64,000 bases of DNA, from the NCBI GenBank assembly GCA_037013685.1, contig CM072889.1, forward strand, positions 8,317,976 to 8,381,975, read 5' to 3'. A program made the position numbers and the translations under genes. The notes beneath the pieces were generated by a model that worked only from the letters and a program-made list of their open reading frames with translations, was not told the DNA's origin and did not search any database. Positions 1 to 10,365 of this stretch are shown here, one piece after another; position 1 is the first letter of the stretch, and each line of letters begins with the position of its first letter. The DNA is from Acridotheres tristis (Eukaryota; Chordata; Aves; Passeriformes; Sturnidae).

Positions 1-2046
1 TGATGGCAGCGCACGTCTCACAGTCATGGATAACTTGAGAAATACTGTCCATGGTTAGATCCACCCCTCGGTCTCGTGCCCACTTATATGTGGCATCTCT
101 GCCCTGATGACCTGAGGCATCATGGGCCCATCGAGCCAGGAACAACTCTCCCTTGTGCTGCCAGTCTAAATCTATCTTCGACACCTCTATCTGTGCCGCC
201 TGATCTACCTGCTCATTGTGTCGGTGTTCCTCATTAGCCCAACTCTTGGGGACATGGGCATCTACGTGACGGACTTTCACAGGCAGTTTCTCTATCCGGG
301 TGGCAATGTCTTTCCATTCATTGGCAGCCCAGATTGGTTTTCCCCTACGTTGCCAGTCAGCCTTTTTCCACCTTTCCAGCCATCCCCACAGAGCATTGGC
401 TACCATCCAAGAATCAGTGTAAAGGTAGAGTTTTGGCCACTTCTCTCTTTCAGCAATGTCCAGGGCCAGCTGAACAGCTTTGAGTTCAGCAAGTTGACTC
501 GAACCACCTTCTCCTTCGATAGCTTGTGCAACCTGTCGTGTGGGGCTCCATACGGCTGCTTTCCACTTCCGGTTCATCCTCACGATGCAGCAGGAACCAT
601 CAGTGAAAAGAGCATAGCGTGTTTCATCTGCTGGCAGTTGGTTATATGGTGGGGCTTCTTCAGCCCGGGTCACTAGTTCCTGTTCCTCTTCTTCGGCAAG
701 ACCAAAGTTTTCACCTTCCGGCCAGTTGGTAATTATCTCCAAAATCCCAGGGCGATTCAGGTTTCCAACACGGGTGCGTTGTGTGATGAGGGCAATCCAT
801 TTACTCCGTGTGGTGTCAGTGGCATGGTGGGTTGAGGGAACCTTTCCTTTAAACATCCACCCCAGCACTGGCAGTCGGGGTGCCAGAAGGAGTTGTGTTT
901 CCGTGCCAACCACCTCTGAGGCAGCTTGAACCCCTTCATAGGCGGCCAAGATCTCCCTCTCTGTTGGAGTGTAGTTGGCCTCGGACCCTCTGTAGCTTCG
1001 ACTCCAGAATCCCAGTGGTCGGCCTCGAGTCTCACCAGGCACCTTCTGCCACAGGCTCCAGGACAGACCATGGTTCCCAGCTGCAGAGTAGAGCACGTTC
1101 TTCACATCTGGTCCTGTCCTGACTGGGCCAAGGGCTACCGCATGAGCAATCTCCTGCTTGATCTGGGCAAAGGCTTGCTGCTGCTCAGGGCCCCAGTGGA
1201 AATCGTTCTTCTTGCGGGTGACCAGGTAAAGAGGGCTCACAATCTGGCTGTACTCAGGAATGTGCATTCTCCAAAAGCCTATGGCACTTAGGAAAGCTTG
1301 TGTTTCCTTCTTGCTGGTTGGTGGAGACATTGCAGTGATCTTATTGATGACCTCACTGGGGATCTGGCGCCGTCCATCTTGCCACTTTACTCCCAGAAAC
1401 TGGATCTCTTGGGCAGGCCCTTTGACTTTGCTCTTTTTAATGGCGAAGCCGGCTCCCAGCAGAATCTCAATGATCTTTTCTCCTCTCTGAAATACCTCCA
1501 TTGCTGTGTCCCCCCACACAATGATGTCATCAATGTACTGCAGATGTTCTGGAGCTCCACCCTTCTCCAGTGTAGCCTGGATCAATCCATGACAGATGGT
1601 GGGGCTGTGTTTCCACCCCGGGGCAGTCGGTTCCACGTGTATTGCACACCCCTCCAGGTGAAAGCGAACTGAGGCCTGCACTCTGCTGCCAGAGGAATGG
1701 AGAAGAATGCATTGGCGATGTCAATGGTGGCGTACCACTTGGCTGCCTTGGACTCCAGCTCATACTGCAGTTCCAGCATGTCCGGCACAGCAGCACTCAG
1801 CGGTGGAGTCACCTCATTCAATGCACGATAGTCCACTGTCAGTCTCCATTCTCCTTCAGATTTACGCACAGGCCAGATGGGGCTGTTGAAGGGTGAGTGG
1901 GTTTTCCTGACCACCCCTTGGCTCTCCAGCTCACGGATCATCTTGTGTATGGGGATCACGGCATCTCGATTCGTCCGGTACTGCCGGCGGTGCACTGTCG
2001 AGGTAGCAATTGGCACCTGTTGCTCTTTCACCCTGAGGAGTCCCAC
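1..2046 (-). pseudogene. pol: ERV pol: reverse transcriptase, RNase H, start of integrase; partial, frameshifted
   Basis: Retroviral polymerase that would copy the RNA genome into DNA. The RT fingers/palm occupy about 2046-1622, with the first catalytic Asp in the YATID motif at 1720-1722. The YIDD catalytic motif is at 1526-1537 but in a different frame, so about one base is missing near 1620-1630, between the LP and GW residues of the palm. From about 1720 down to base 1 the YIDD frame has no stop codon (checked triplet by triplet). RNase H keeps all four acidic residues: Asp 599-601, Glu 485-487, Asp 413-415 and Asp 203-205. The integrase zinc-binding domain follows, with His at 122-124 and 107-109 and a CETC pair at 11-22. 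A second frame break joins protease to RT near 2040. The open frame exits the window, so the length is unknown. Confidence 0.9.
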
Positions 2047-2468
2047 TGCACTGGATTTTCTGATAGCCCAGGCAGGGTGTTCAACTGCTTAATGCCCTCT
2101 GCTGCCACAGCAGCTATTCCAAAAGCCCACCTGAGTCCCTTTGGGTCTTTGTAATAGCTGTTCCTGAGGAAGTCTATGCCTAGGATACATGGTGCCTCTG
2201 GGCCAGTCACAATTGGATGCTTCTGCCACTCTTTCCCAGTCAGGCTCACCTCAGCCTCCAGCAAAGTCAATTCCTGAGATCCCCCCGTAACCCCAGCAAT
2301 TGAAACAGGTTCCTTCCCGACATGTCCCGATGGTATTAATGTACATTGTGAACCAGTGTCAACCAATGCTCTGTGTTCCTGTGGCTCTGATGTGCCAGGC
2401 CATCGGATCCACACCGTCCAAAAGATCCGGTTTTCCCGTGCCTCTCCCTGGCTAGAGGCAGGGCCCCT
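2028..2468 (-). CDS. pro: ERV aspartic protease (retropepsin), in frame after the gag UAG
   Basis: Retropepsin cleaves Gag and Gag-Pol in budding particles. The active site ALVDTGSQCTLI is present, with the catalytic Asp at 2358-2360, and the C-terminal flap-end motif ILGID follows. The reading frame is the same as gag and begins directly after the gag UAG at 2469-2471, with no start codon of its own (a GTG at 2412-2414 opens the part nearest the active site). Expression as a Gag extension by stop-codon readthrough is therefore the natural reading, unless the UAG is a later mutation. The frame closes at 2028-2030, a few codons after the point where the RT frame begins, which I take to be a one-base lesion rather than a designed stop. 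Confidence 0.85.
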   Translation of the reverse strand, partial: RGPASSQGEARENRIFWTVWIRWPGTSEPQEHRALVDTGSQCTLIPSGHVGKEPVSIAGVTGGSQELTLLEAEVSLTGKEWQKHPIVTGPEAPCILGIDFLRNSYYKDPKGLRWAFGIAAVAAEGIKQLNTLPGLSENPVQWDSSG

Positions 2469-2474
2469 CTAGCC
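2450..2474 (-). promoter_or_regulatory. Perfect 9-bp stem-loop enclosing the gag UAG codon
   Basis: The arms are 2466-2474 and 2450-2458 with a 7-base loop between, and all nine pairs match. The UAG (2469-2471 on the minus strand) lies inside the 5' arm. Gag and protease share one frame across it, so the structure is placed where a readthrough signal would act. Gammaretroviruses use readthrough of a gag UAG helped by a downstream pseudoknot; here the stop is within the stem itself. A role is inferred, not shown. Confidence 0.5.
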
Positions 2475-4211
2475 CTGGTTATTATTTCTCTCCTGGGCAT
2501 ACATACTAGAGGTTCCTTCAAGGGGATCTGACAGATCATCCTCCCTTCTGTAATACCCTGCACCTCCATGGGAGGCTGAGGCTACCTTCACTTTAGTGGA
2601 GTTCCCTCTGTTGGTGTTCCCCTCCCTGAGTTGGCACACCCGTGCTGCCAGGACAGAAGTGGGTTTCCCATCCCACCTTCTCATGTCTTCCCCGTGGTCA
2701 CGTAGAAAAAACCACAGGTCAGCACGTGGGGTATACCCTCTCTCCCTAGCTGGGAGGCATTGGGCTCTACTTTTGGGGTCCATGACTCGCACTGGTGCTG
2801 CACTGATCTTCCTCACCTCTTCCCTTATCTCCTTCATCTCCTCCTTAAACTCCTCTCTGAGGTCCTTAGCCACAGCAGAGACATGAGCCTGCATTGGGCC
2901 AGCCATCATACTCTGAAAATTCCTGAGCCTGTTGGCAACAGAACCCACTGTCACTTGGTTGGTATCAGCATCAATCATTGCAATAAAGGAGGTATATTGA
3001 GATGGGCCCAGGTTTGCCATATTCCACAACATCTGTCCTGTGCACCTGACCTTGTCAGGGTCATTGTCATGCTGTCCATCCCTCCTAAAGAGCACCTCCA
3101 GTACTGCCACTTCTCTCAGCTTTTGGATCCCTTCCTCAAGGGTATTCCAGCGTGTTCTCTGGTGGTACTCCTGCATTCTTTCCCTGTGGACAAACCTCTC
3201 TCTCACGCTCATTAAAAGTCGCTCCCAGAGGGAAAGGAGACCTGTCTCCCTTACAAATACCTGGTCCACACCTGAGTCCTGGGTCAAGGGTCCCAAATTC
3301 CTTGCCTCAGTACCATCCAGTTGCACACCTGTACCCATAAGGTCCCAGACCCGCAGTAACCAGGTTGTAAAAGGCTCACGGCCCCGTCGTACAATGTCTT
3401 TTCGCAGGTTACGGAGACTCTCGTATGACAGGGACTCGGTGATGATCTCAACTTCTGGCTCCCCTGCTGGTTGTGAGGGGCCCCCTTCCTGACCCTTATC
3501 ATCTAGGTGCCTTGTTTTCATTCTAGACTTCCTAGTTTCCACAGGGGCAACTGCTGCTGGCTGTGAGTGCCCTTGCAGTTCAGCTGGAACCTGGACAGAT
3601 GTAACATCTGTGGGTCCCACTGCTGCACCATCAGATTCTCCCTCTTTAAGGCAGGGGGAGGGTTTCTCACCAGCTGGGGAGAGGTATTCCTTCAGCATCT
3701 GGCCCATCTCACGTATCTCCTTTGCTAGCACCCCCACCCATTCTGGGTGGTTCCTTTCCGAGGTGGGCTGTGGGGCAGGGTCAAACTCTGGGGTAATATC
3801 CCTAGTCTCTGGGACAAAATCAGGCTCCAGGGTAACCTTCCTAGTCTCTGGGACAGGATCAGGCTCTGGGGTAACCTCCCTAGTCTCTGGGACAGGATCA
3901 GGCTCTGGGGTAACATCACTAATCCCTGGGGTAGGTATCAGGGTTGTTATCCAAGTCAATCGCCCCTTATCTCTGAATGTTAGATAGAACAGGTTTAACA
4001 GGGATATAAACAACACTAGCCACAATATAATGTCATTAGCATTTAAAGCGGATTGGAACCCCTTGAAGACTGGTGGGGTGAACTTCAAAAACCTTGTGAT
4101 GGGTTGAGAAAAAATTTCACCTGCTGCCACTTCCTCACAGTAAGTACCATTATTGAAGTAGCCCCAGAAACACACACTTAGAGTGCGATAGCTCTGAATC
4201 CATGTGGCCAT
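2469..4211 (-). CDS. gag: ERV Gag polyprotein, 580 aa, intact
   Basis: Structural protein of retroviral particles. The frame opens at ATG 4209-4211 and closes at TAG 2469-2471. Residues 61-79 form a strong hydrophobic stretch (IILWLVLFISLLNLFYLTF) followed by basic residues, which looks like a membrane segment and is unusual for Gag. Residues 100-148 are an acidic proline-rich repeat of 13 residues, copied nearly four times. Residues 261-430 are the capsid-like block resembling ERVL Gag/Fv1: SLSYESLRNLRKD, WLLRVWD, LGPLTQDS, EEGIQKLRE and TVGSVANRL. Residues 446-469 are a charged helix. I see no CCHC zinc knuckle in the last 110 residues, a region rich in Arg, Lys and Asn. Frame-matched leader sequence lies immediately upstream. 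Whether the native start is here or at 4385 is open. Confidence 0.85.
   Translation of the reverse strand: MATWIQSYRTLSVCFWGYFNNGTYCEEVAAGEIFSQPITRFLKFTPPVFKGFQSALNANDIILWLVLFISLLNLFYLTFRDKGRLTWITTLIPTPGISDVTPEPDPVPETREVTPEPDPVPETRKVTLEPDFVPETRDITPEFDPAPQPTSERNHPEWVGVLAKEIREMGQMLKEYLSPAGEKPSPCLKEGESDGAAVGPTDVTSVQVPAELQGHSQPAAVAPVETRKSRMKTRHLDDKGQEGGPSQPAGEPEVEIITESLSYESLRNLRKDIVRRGREPFTTWLLRVWDLMGTGVQLDGTEARNLGPLTQDSGVDQVFVRETGLLSLWERLLMSVRERFVHRERMQEYHQRTRWNTLEEGIQKLREVAVLEVLFRRDGQHDNDPDKVRCTGQMLWNMANLGPSQYTSFIAMIDADTNQVTVGSVANRLRNFQSMMAGPMQAHVSAVAKDLREEFKEEMKEIREEVRKISAAPVRVMDPKSRAQCLPARERGYTPRADLWFFLRDHGEDMRRWDGKPTSVLAARVCQLREGNTNRGNSTKVKVASASHGGAGYYRREDDLSDPLEGTSSMYAQERNNNQG
3768..3914 (-). 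repeat. 39-bp tandem repeat inside gag, about 3.8 copies
   Basis: The repeat keeps the reading frame and encodes 13-residue units such as VTPEPDPVPETRE, with the copies differing by a few substitutions. The peptide is acidic and proline-rich, so it is probably a disordered spacer between the membrane-like N-terminus and the capsid-like block. Confidence 0.85.
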
Positions 4212-4235
4212 CTTCCAGAGAAAATTAAAAATCCA

Positions 4236-4385
4236 TTAATTCCTCCACTGATCAACCCACATAATAAGCCGGATAATAGCCACAGTAACCTTGGTTATGA
4301 AATTCATGTTTAAAAAAGGGCTTGCAAATGGGAGAGATATAGCAGTGACCACATGGAGGCCAATCCAGGGTAAGCTGGACAGCAT
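4236..4385 (-). CDS. Short hydrophobic leader ORF in frame with gag, 49 aa
   Basis: ATG at 4383-4385, TAA at 4236-4238. Most of the peptide is hydrophobic, with two clusters around residues 6-26 and 30-44. It sits between the primer-binding site and gag, in the same frame as gag, and the eight codons between its stop and the gag ATG are open. It may be a separate upstream ORF, or the original N-terminus of Gag cut off by a mutation to TAA. I do not recognise the peptide. Confidence 0.4.
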   Translation of the reverse strand: MLSSLPWIGLHVVTAISLPFASPFLNMNFITKVTVAIIRLIMWVDQWRN

Positions 4386-4464
4386 GGTGTCACCTACCAA
4401 AAGCTTGGGTAATTCAAGAACTGTTATTCCCTTTTCTACCCCTCTCTCAATGCCCTCAGGCAAT

Positions 4465-4482
4465 GCCCCACGTTGGGCGCCA
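4465..4482 (-). other. Primer-binding site, tRNA-Lys type
   Basis: The minus strand reads TGGCGCCCAACGTGGGGC, the sequence complementary to the 3' end of tRNA-Lys1,2 as used by several betaretroviruses. It lies five bases inside the LTR end at 4488, the usual position for minus-strand DNA priming. Confidence 0.85.
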
Positions 4483-4487
4483 AAATC

Positions 4488-5205
4488 TGTCTTGGTTTGA
4501 AAAGACAGGTATGGTTTAAGGAAAGGCAAGAGCCCCTTTTCTGCAATGCAGAGTGCAACCCCCCTCCCTTTTAATTATTTTAGGTCCAAATCAGACGCTT
4601 TCAGGCAGGAGATATGGGGATGTGAATAACAGTTCTTTACTGGTATTTAACAAGGCAGAAAACAACAACAGCTATGAAAATTGGCAACAGAACAGAACAG
4701 TCTAGCTCCGCTCCAGTCCCTTTTGGCCTCAGGCCGTGTCCCTGTGCTCAGTTACCGGTGCTGTGGGGGCAGGGCAGGTCCCGCGCAGTTGAAGAGGGGC
4801 TGGAGTGATGGCGGCGGAGGCCCAGAGGTGAGAGGGGATGGGAAGGTGACTCCCCCCTCTCACGGTGTCGGTCGTGGTGCTCAGCAGAGTGTCCGGAGAT
4901 AGTAGGGTGAGATGGGAGAGCAGCAGAGCGATGTCCAAAGGCAGGGAGCGTGGATCTCAGCGCGGAGATGTCAGGGGGAGATGCCAGAGCGAAGCACGGG
5001 GTGTCCTCTCCCTCCACGAGCCCAGCGAGAGAGCGTCCACACCCCAGATCCCTCTCCCACCTTTCCTTTTCCGGTTCCCCCCTCCTCCTCCACCCACCCC
5101 CCTGCGAGAGAACATTATCTATGTTTTAAGGTGTAGCCACAACTACTTAACATAACAATGGGAGGAATTCACAGAAAGAAAAGGGGAACAATCCAACCCC
5201 TAACA
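4488..5205 (-). repeat. 5' LTR of the ERVL-like provirus, 718 bp
   Basis: On the minus strand it begins TGTTAGGGG at 5205 and ends CCAAGACA at 4488, giving TG...CA termini next to the primer-binding site. The same ends and a similar interior recur in the solo LTR at 20774-21848. I find no AATAAA on the minus strand. A conserved AGTAAAGAACTG at about 4632-4643, present in both copies, may be a variant poly(A) signal. A GC-rich belt (about 4700-5060) lies in the middle. Confidence 0.85.
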
Positions 5206-8150
5206 GTCATCCAGTACCATGGTGGACATTTATGTAATTTTTATGTTGACTTTGTATTCAAACATTCATTTTTTCAATGAAACAAGAACCTTCTTATCAA
5301 AATAAACCAAAACATTTGTGATAAATCCAACAAGAAAGACTTCAAGAAATTCTAAAAACCTGTAAACTTATTATATGAAATCCAGATTTACTGGGGAGAA
5401 TAGGGAGACTACTGTACTTGAAGGCAGCCCTGTGGAATATATGTTTAATCTATGTGACTTAGCAGAAGCTGTAGCAGTGTAGAATCCCAATGTCACCACC
5501 ACAAATTCAATCTCACATTCACTATGGATGGATTTGATATTTCTCCTATTCAGTACAGCTTACTCCTGAATCTGTGTTCTTGTTTTGCACTCAGCCATCT
5601 GCCTGTTGTGCTGCCCAGTGGCCTCAGCCCCATACCATTAACCCCCATTCCCTGCCCTGTCACTCCTGCCAACAGGCCTTATCTTTTTCCCTGGGTTTAT
5701 AATTTCTCCTTGCTTTTCAGTCCCTCTGCCCCTCAGACTGCAATGTTCATTCCTTTTCAAACATCTTACTTATGCAGTTGATCATATCAGTGAAAAGGCA
5801 GTGGTGATGGATGGTCTTTCTGAATAAACTTGTGTCAAAAAGAATGAGCATAGCTGAAGGGAGCAAGTGTGGTGTTACACTGTGCAGTGGAGAGGCACCA
5901 GTCGCATAAGCCTGTTCTGCTGTTCAGGAAAGTGTCTTGAGGTGACAGTTATATTGTTAATAAGTTACATCATTAAACAAGGTGATAATAAATATGCATT
6001 TTTCAATTCCCACTCATTAAAAAAGTCAAAGCCATTACAGAGCTGACTATTCCCAGGATTTTACTTGCTTCATCTATGTCCTAGTCCAGTCCCTGAAGGT
6101 TTTCCCTTACCTAATCTGCATTTTTTCTCTTTATTTTTTCCTTCCACAAATTCAATTGTTTTGGCTACCAATTCAGAAATACCAAAGGCTCTAGGAGAAT
6201 AGTGTGGGGTTTTTTTCTGTCATCTTATTGGCAAGGGCTGCTGTTAAATAGTCTGAAAAATAAAAGCAGAAATAAAATGAGGCAAAATAATGACTGAAAT
6301 TCCTCTAATGCACCTGTGTTTTTAGAGAGCTGGCTGTTTGTGAATGGTTAGCCTGCTTTCCTGAAATCTGCCCTTTGGAGACATGAACATTCACTCGATA
6401 GGAGATAGAAGAAAGAAAGCAAAACTTTTACAGTTGTGGAGATCGCAAATATGAGGCAAGGCTCTGTAATGTGAAAGGTAAAGAAACTACCACACAGTCT
6501 TATCTTGTGTCTTGATGCACAGGTATGGTTGGTTTACTTTGCAAATTCTTGAGCAGTTTCCTGTGCAGCACTTTGTTGCTTGGTCTTGTCTCCCATGTCT
6601 GACATAGATTCTCTCTAGCATGAACCTGATTTCCAAACATACTTCCCCCACCACAGCCTGGGAATATGAAATATTCACAGTCACACAACTGGTCACAACA
6701 AAAAAACCCTATTCTCTAAACTGTTCACAAATGCATATATGGCACAGTAATGCCATATATATGGCATAGTAATGGCATGATGCCTTGGGGAGAAGGGCAT
6801 ATATCTGCCAGTCCTACCATAAGAGCTATACTGGGCCAAGCGCGAGCTTCCACAGCTCACCTTTCACTATTGTTGAGCAGATGATACCCACCACATGCTG
6901 AAAAAAGACAAACAAGGCATCTCAAACTTCATTATGGTCTCACTCCAAAAATGCAAATCCCAGAATCTATCTGGATCGTTGGATTTCATTTGGGGGGGTC
7001 CAAAATTATCTATAGAGCTCTGTAAACACCAGAACCTCACCAGAAAATGTACAGAGAAGTATTTTCTCATACCATCCATTTCTCTGGCTTGCAAATTTCA
7101 AAAACTTTTGGCTAATGGAAGAGTTTTCCCACTGAAGTTATTTTTATGTAGTTCACAATAATTTATTAATCCTGGCATCTGAAAATACAGCTCTGTATTA
7201 GATATGTTCTTAGATATTAGATACATACAGCTCTGTATTAGATATGTTATTAGATTTTCATTTGGAACCAATTATAGAATTAATCACCTTTGATTTGGGA
7301 GGAAGAACAATCTCAGTTCTCTGTAGTGTGGATTTGCCTCACTACACAGCAGAAGTCAGCAAGAGAATCCCCAGGACAACAGCAGCAAATTCAAAACTGG
7401 TAAAAAAGAAAATCTCTTCTCCCAGCAATCTTCGAAACCACTGTGGCAGGAGACCACACATAGGAGTCCACAGTGTTAAAAATAGATCAGAAACTTATGT
7501 GAATAAGAAAATCAATATTTAAACCCCTAATCATTTTTATATTGTGACAGCAAGAAAGAAGAAAATCTGAACTGATTTCTGGCAGTATGCAGTGTTAGCA
7601 TTCTGGCATCAGTTTCCATACACAGATCTACCAAAATGGAAACAACTACCATTAAAAGAGTTTAAAAAATAAACTTGCTTTCACTACAGATAATAACACT
7701 TCTCCCCACCCTGAAAAAAAACATCCTTTTATTTGTCAAGTCAGGAAAAAAGGTCATGATAGTTTTAATAAAATTTGGACGATTTTCAGCCAGCTCCAAT
7801 GACAAATGACAGCTAAGAGTCTTAAAGCTCTTCAAGTGTATGAGGGAGGGAGAGCTCTGCACTGAGGAATTCATGCTTTCCAGTATTTGCATTTCTGTAT
7901 TATTTCTATTTTGCATGTTTATAAAAGAATTTATACACGTAGATCTCCACTCCTTAATTTATGCCTGTTTTCAGGAAAGTTGTCTCTCCTGTCTGCCCTT
8001 TCAGTTCTCTTAATATCTCGTCCATCTGTCTTAATTTCTGAAAAAACCCCAACTGTAGTTTTCTGACAATAAAAAAGAAAAAAAAAAAAAGCTTTTGAGA
8101 AGTATTGCCTTCATCCTACCTTTCTCCACTTAGTTCTCTTTTCTTACTGC
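5206..8150. other. Unrecognised AT-rich non-coding DNA
   Basis: No gene or repeat family is recognised. Small local duplications occur at 6726-6785 (a roughly 25-base ATATATGGCA unit) and 7189-7255. The ORF at 7244-7522 (92 codons) shows no domain or codon signature and is probably chance. Confidence 0.6.
7189..7255. repeat. Short direct duplication
   Basis: The string ACAGCTCTGTATTAGATATG occurs twice, about 40 bases apart, with TTAGAT-rich sequence between. It looks like a local slippage product. Confidence 0.7.
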
Positions 8151-8500
8151 GCTGGTTTTGGCTGGGATACAGTTAATTTTCTCCATTGTAGCTGGTATGA
8201 AGCTGTGGTTTGGATTTCTGCTGGAAACAATGTTGATAATTCAGGGATGTTTTCCTTATTTCTGAGCAGCACTGACACACAGCAAGGCCTTTTCTGTTCC
8301 ACTGCAGGGAGAGGCTGGGGTGCACAAGGAGCTGGTAGGAGACAGGGCTGGGGCAGCTGACCCCAACTCATCCAAGCGACACCCCAGACCAAATGGTACC
8401 AAATAAAATGGGGGGAAGAAGTAAGGGGGCGGGGAAGCTGCCTTCTTGTGTGTAACACTTACAGACAAATGGACTCTGGGCAGCAATGACCTGCAAGAAC
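8151..8500 (+). repeat. LTR remnant, avian ERVL-type
   Basis: The start (GCTGGTTTTGGCTGGGATACAG, then AGTTAATTTTC) and the following GAACAATGTTGATAA and GCACAAGGAGCTGG strings match, from memory, a very common LTR family of birds. The right end is unclear and the copy is diverged and cut short. No flanking duplication was found. Confidence 0.6.
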
Positions 8501-10310
8501 CAATTACTAGGAAGCCAACCATATACCAAAGTTTTGAACATATCTCCCAGTGCAAAATCCAGCCTCTTCTGATGGAGCATGTTGGGTAGCACAAGACAGA
8601 AGCACTGCCTGCCATGCATATGCTCCAAGCAGGAGCCTTTCTGGCCAAATGGCTTTTTTCATAGTTCTTAAGATAGTGGCTACACAGTTCACTTATTGAC
8701 TGTTGGAATAGCTGCTGTAGTTGAATCTAGTTGTGCAATTCTGCCAACAATTTCCTCCTAAGTGAGAAGACCTCCATCAAGCATAGTTAGATCCACTGCA
8801 TCCCAGCATTAACAAAGTACCAGAGCAGAGTAAGCCAGAACAATGTTCACAGGGATTTTGTCCTATGCTTTCAAACTGGATTCTGGTTATGCAGATTCAG
8901 TCACCTGGCAGAAATCTCAGACCACCTATTCTTGAAAAAATTAATCTTTCCCTGGTATCTAAAACTAGACACCCAAAGAATAAATAAATCTGCCGCACTA
9001 ATATTCAACTTCATATTTTCACTACTAGCAGCTTTTGCAAGGATAATGTAATTATTCTGTTTCATCTAGTATTGCAGCTTGTAAATTCCTTTGAGGATTC
9101 CTACAGGAATTCATTAGCATAAAGGATATATGCTTGTAAGATAATAATCAAGTCAATTAAGGGCAGAAATTCAAGGGTTTTGCCACTAAAGGAGTCAAAC
9201 ATAAAAGACTCCCTCTGGGGGGGGGGGGGTGTAGAGGTTTGTGTACCATGCCTGGCCTATGTTAAGAAAATTAAAACTCATTTCACAACATAAAAGAACC
9301 AAAGTGTCACATCACTAAAACCAGTTTCCAGTACAGATGCCCTGTTTGAGATTGGTTTATAAGGGAAATAGAAATTTATAATGCATTTAAAGAAACACAA
9401 CTGACAAAAACATAACTAAGGGATATATACAAGGCAGACAGCACAGAACATAAATTAAACAAGGACAATTTAAACATAATTTAGCAGCTGTCCATGTTGC
9501 TATAACAAAGAACACTTCTGTTTATATCAGTGGCAAACTTCTTACTTTTTTCCAAAGGAAATGTTTGCAGAGCTGATTCTTTTAAGTATCTGCCTAACAT
9601 AAGAGTTGAGGTTTGCTCTTATTATTTCCCAGAATCTTTTCAGATAGGGTAGCAGTGCTTCAGAAAGGGAATCCAGACTGCTCCTGTGTGATGTATGTCA
9701 ATGAATGGAAAATGGGTTTGAGTTTGCATTTGCTGCTTTTTGGTTCTGTTGGATAAGTAATTGTCCTCTTCCCTCCCACTTACTCAGCAATTTTGTTTTA
9801 AAAGCCTGCATATTTAAGGTGACACATGTTCTAAATACATCATTCAGAGAAGGATGGAACAAAATCTGTTTTCTGAATAAGGTTGTCAGTGTTCTCCAGA
9901 AAAGAACAGGTTATAAACTGATTGTTAAAAGGCACAATTCAAAAAACAAGGTATCATTTATCCTTGCATGCAACAATGATAATCCACTAATCCCTTTGAA
10001 ATTGTGTCATTTAGAGGACCCAGTAGAAATTAAATAGAAATGTGGCTATATAACTAGGCAAACATTTTGTCTCCAAGAAGAGCCATAAAGAATCTGGTAG
10101 AAAATTTTCAAAGCTGCCTGGGGATGAATGTCTAGTCCCCATTAACGTTAACAGAAACTGGGTCCTCAAACCCAGTCAATGGCTTTGAAGCATGATCTCT
10201 GTCGGGGTAACACATAGTATCAAAGAGCAGGGATGAGTTGTATTGTTCACTGCATCACAAGGGAGTCACTTGTATGTTTGTTTGAATAAAAAGGAAGTGG
10301 GGGAAGAAAG
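8501..10310. other. Unrecognised non-coding DNA
   Basis: Nothing recognised except a run of 13 G at 9217-9229. The 110-codon ORF at 9705-10037 shows no family features. Confidence 0.6.
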
Positions 10311-10365
10311 ACAAAAACAACAGCAATAGTAACGGTAACAACAACAACAGCAACAACAATAGAGA
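10311..10365. repeat. Imperfect CAA-rich simple repeat
   Basis: Runs of ACAACAACAACAGCAACAACAAT-like triplets with several interruptions. Low complexity, no coding sense. Confidence 0.8.

Larger units (their letters stand above)
1..5205 (-). mobile_element. ERVL-like endogenous retrovirus, 5' half (cut by the window edge)
   Basis: The minus strand reads, in order, LTR, primer-binding site, leader, gag, protease, RT, RNase H and the start of integrase; the rest of integrase, anything beyond it and the 3' LTR lie outside the window. Gag is intact, pol is nearly so, and the PBS is a perfect 18-mer, so this is one of the younger elements in the window. The Gag motif pattern (a WLLRVWD block near residue 284, then an EEGIQKLRE block near 359 and TVGSVA near 421) resembles the ERVL/Fv1 class. 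The PBS matches tRNA-Lys, a primer better known from betaretrovirus-like elements, so class assignment is an inference. The base run following the LTR at its outer end is gtcat (5206-5210); the matching target duplication cannot be seen. Confidence 0.9.

Noticed and set aside
218..2154. Plus-strand ORFs opposite pol
   Set aside because: They are complementary shadows of RT, RNase H and integrase, which carry the real catalytic motifs on the minus strand.
1..5205. Calling the provirus a betaretrovirus-like ERVK because of its tRNA-Lys primer site
   Set aside because: The Gag motif layout and the 5-bp target duplication of the related solo LTR fit ERVL better, so the primer alone was not used to classify it.
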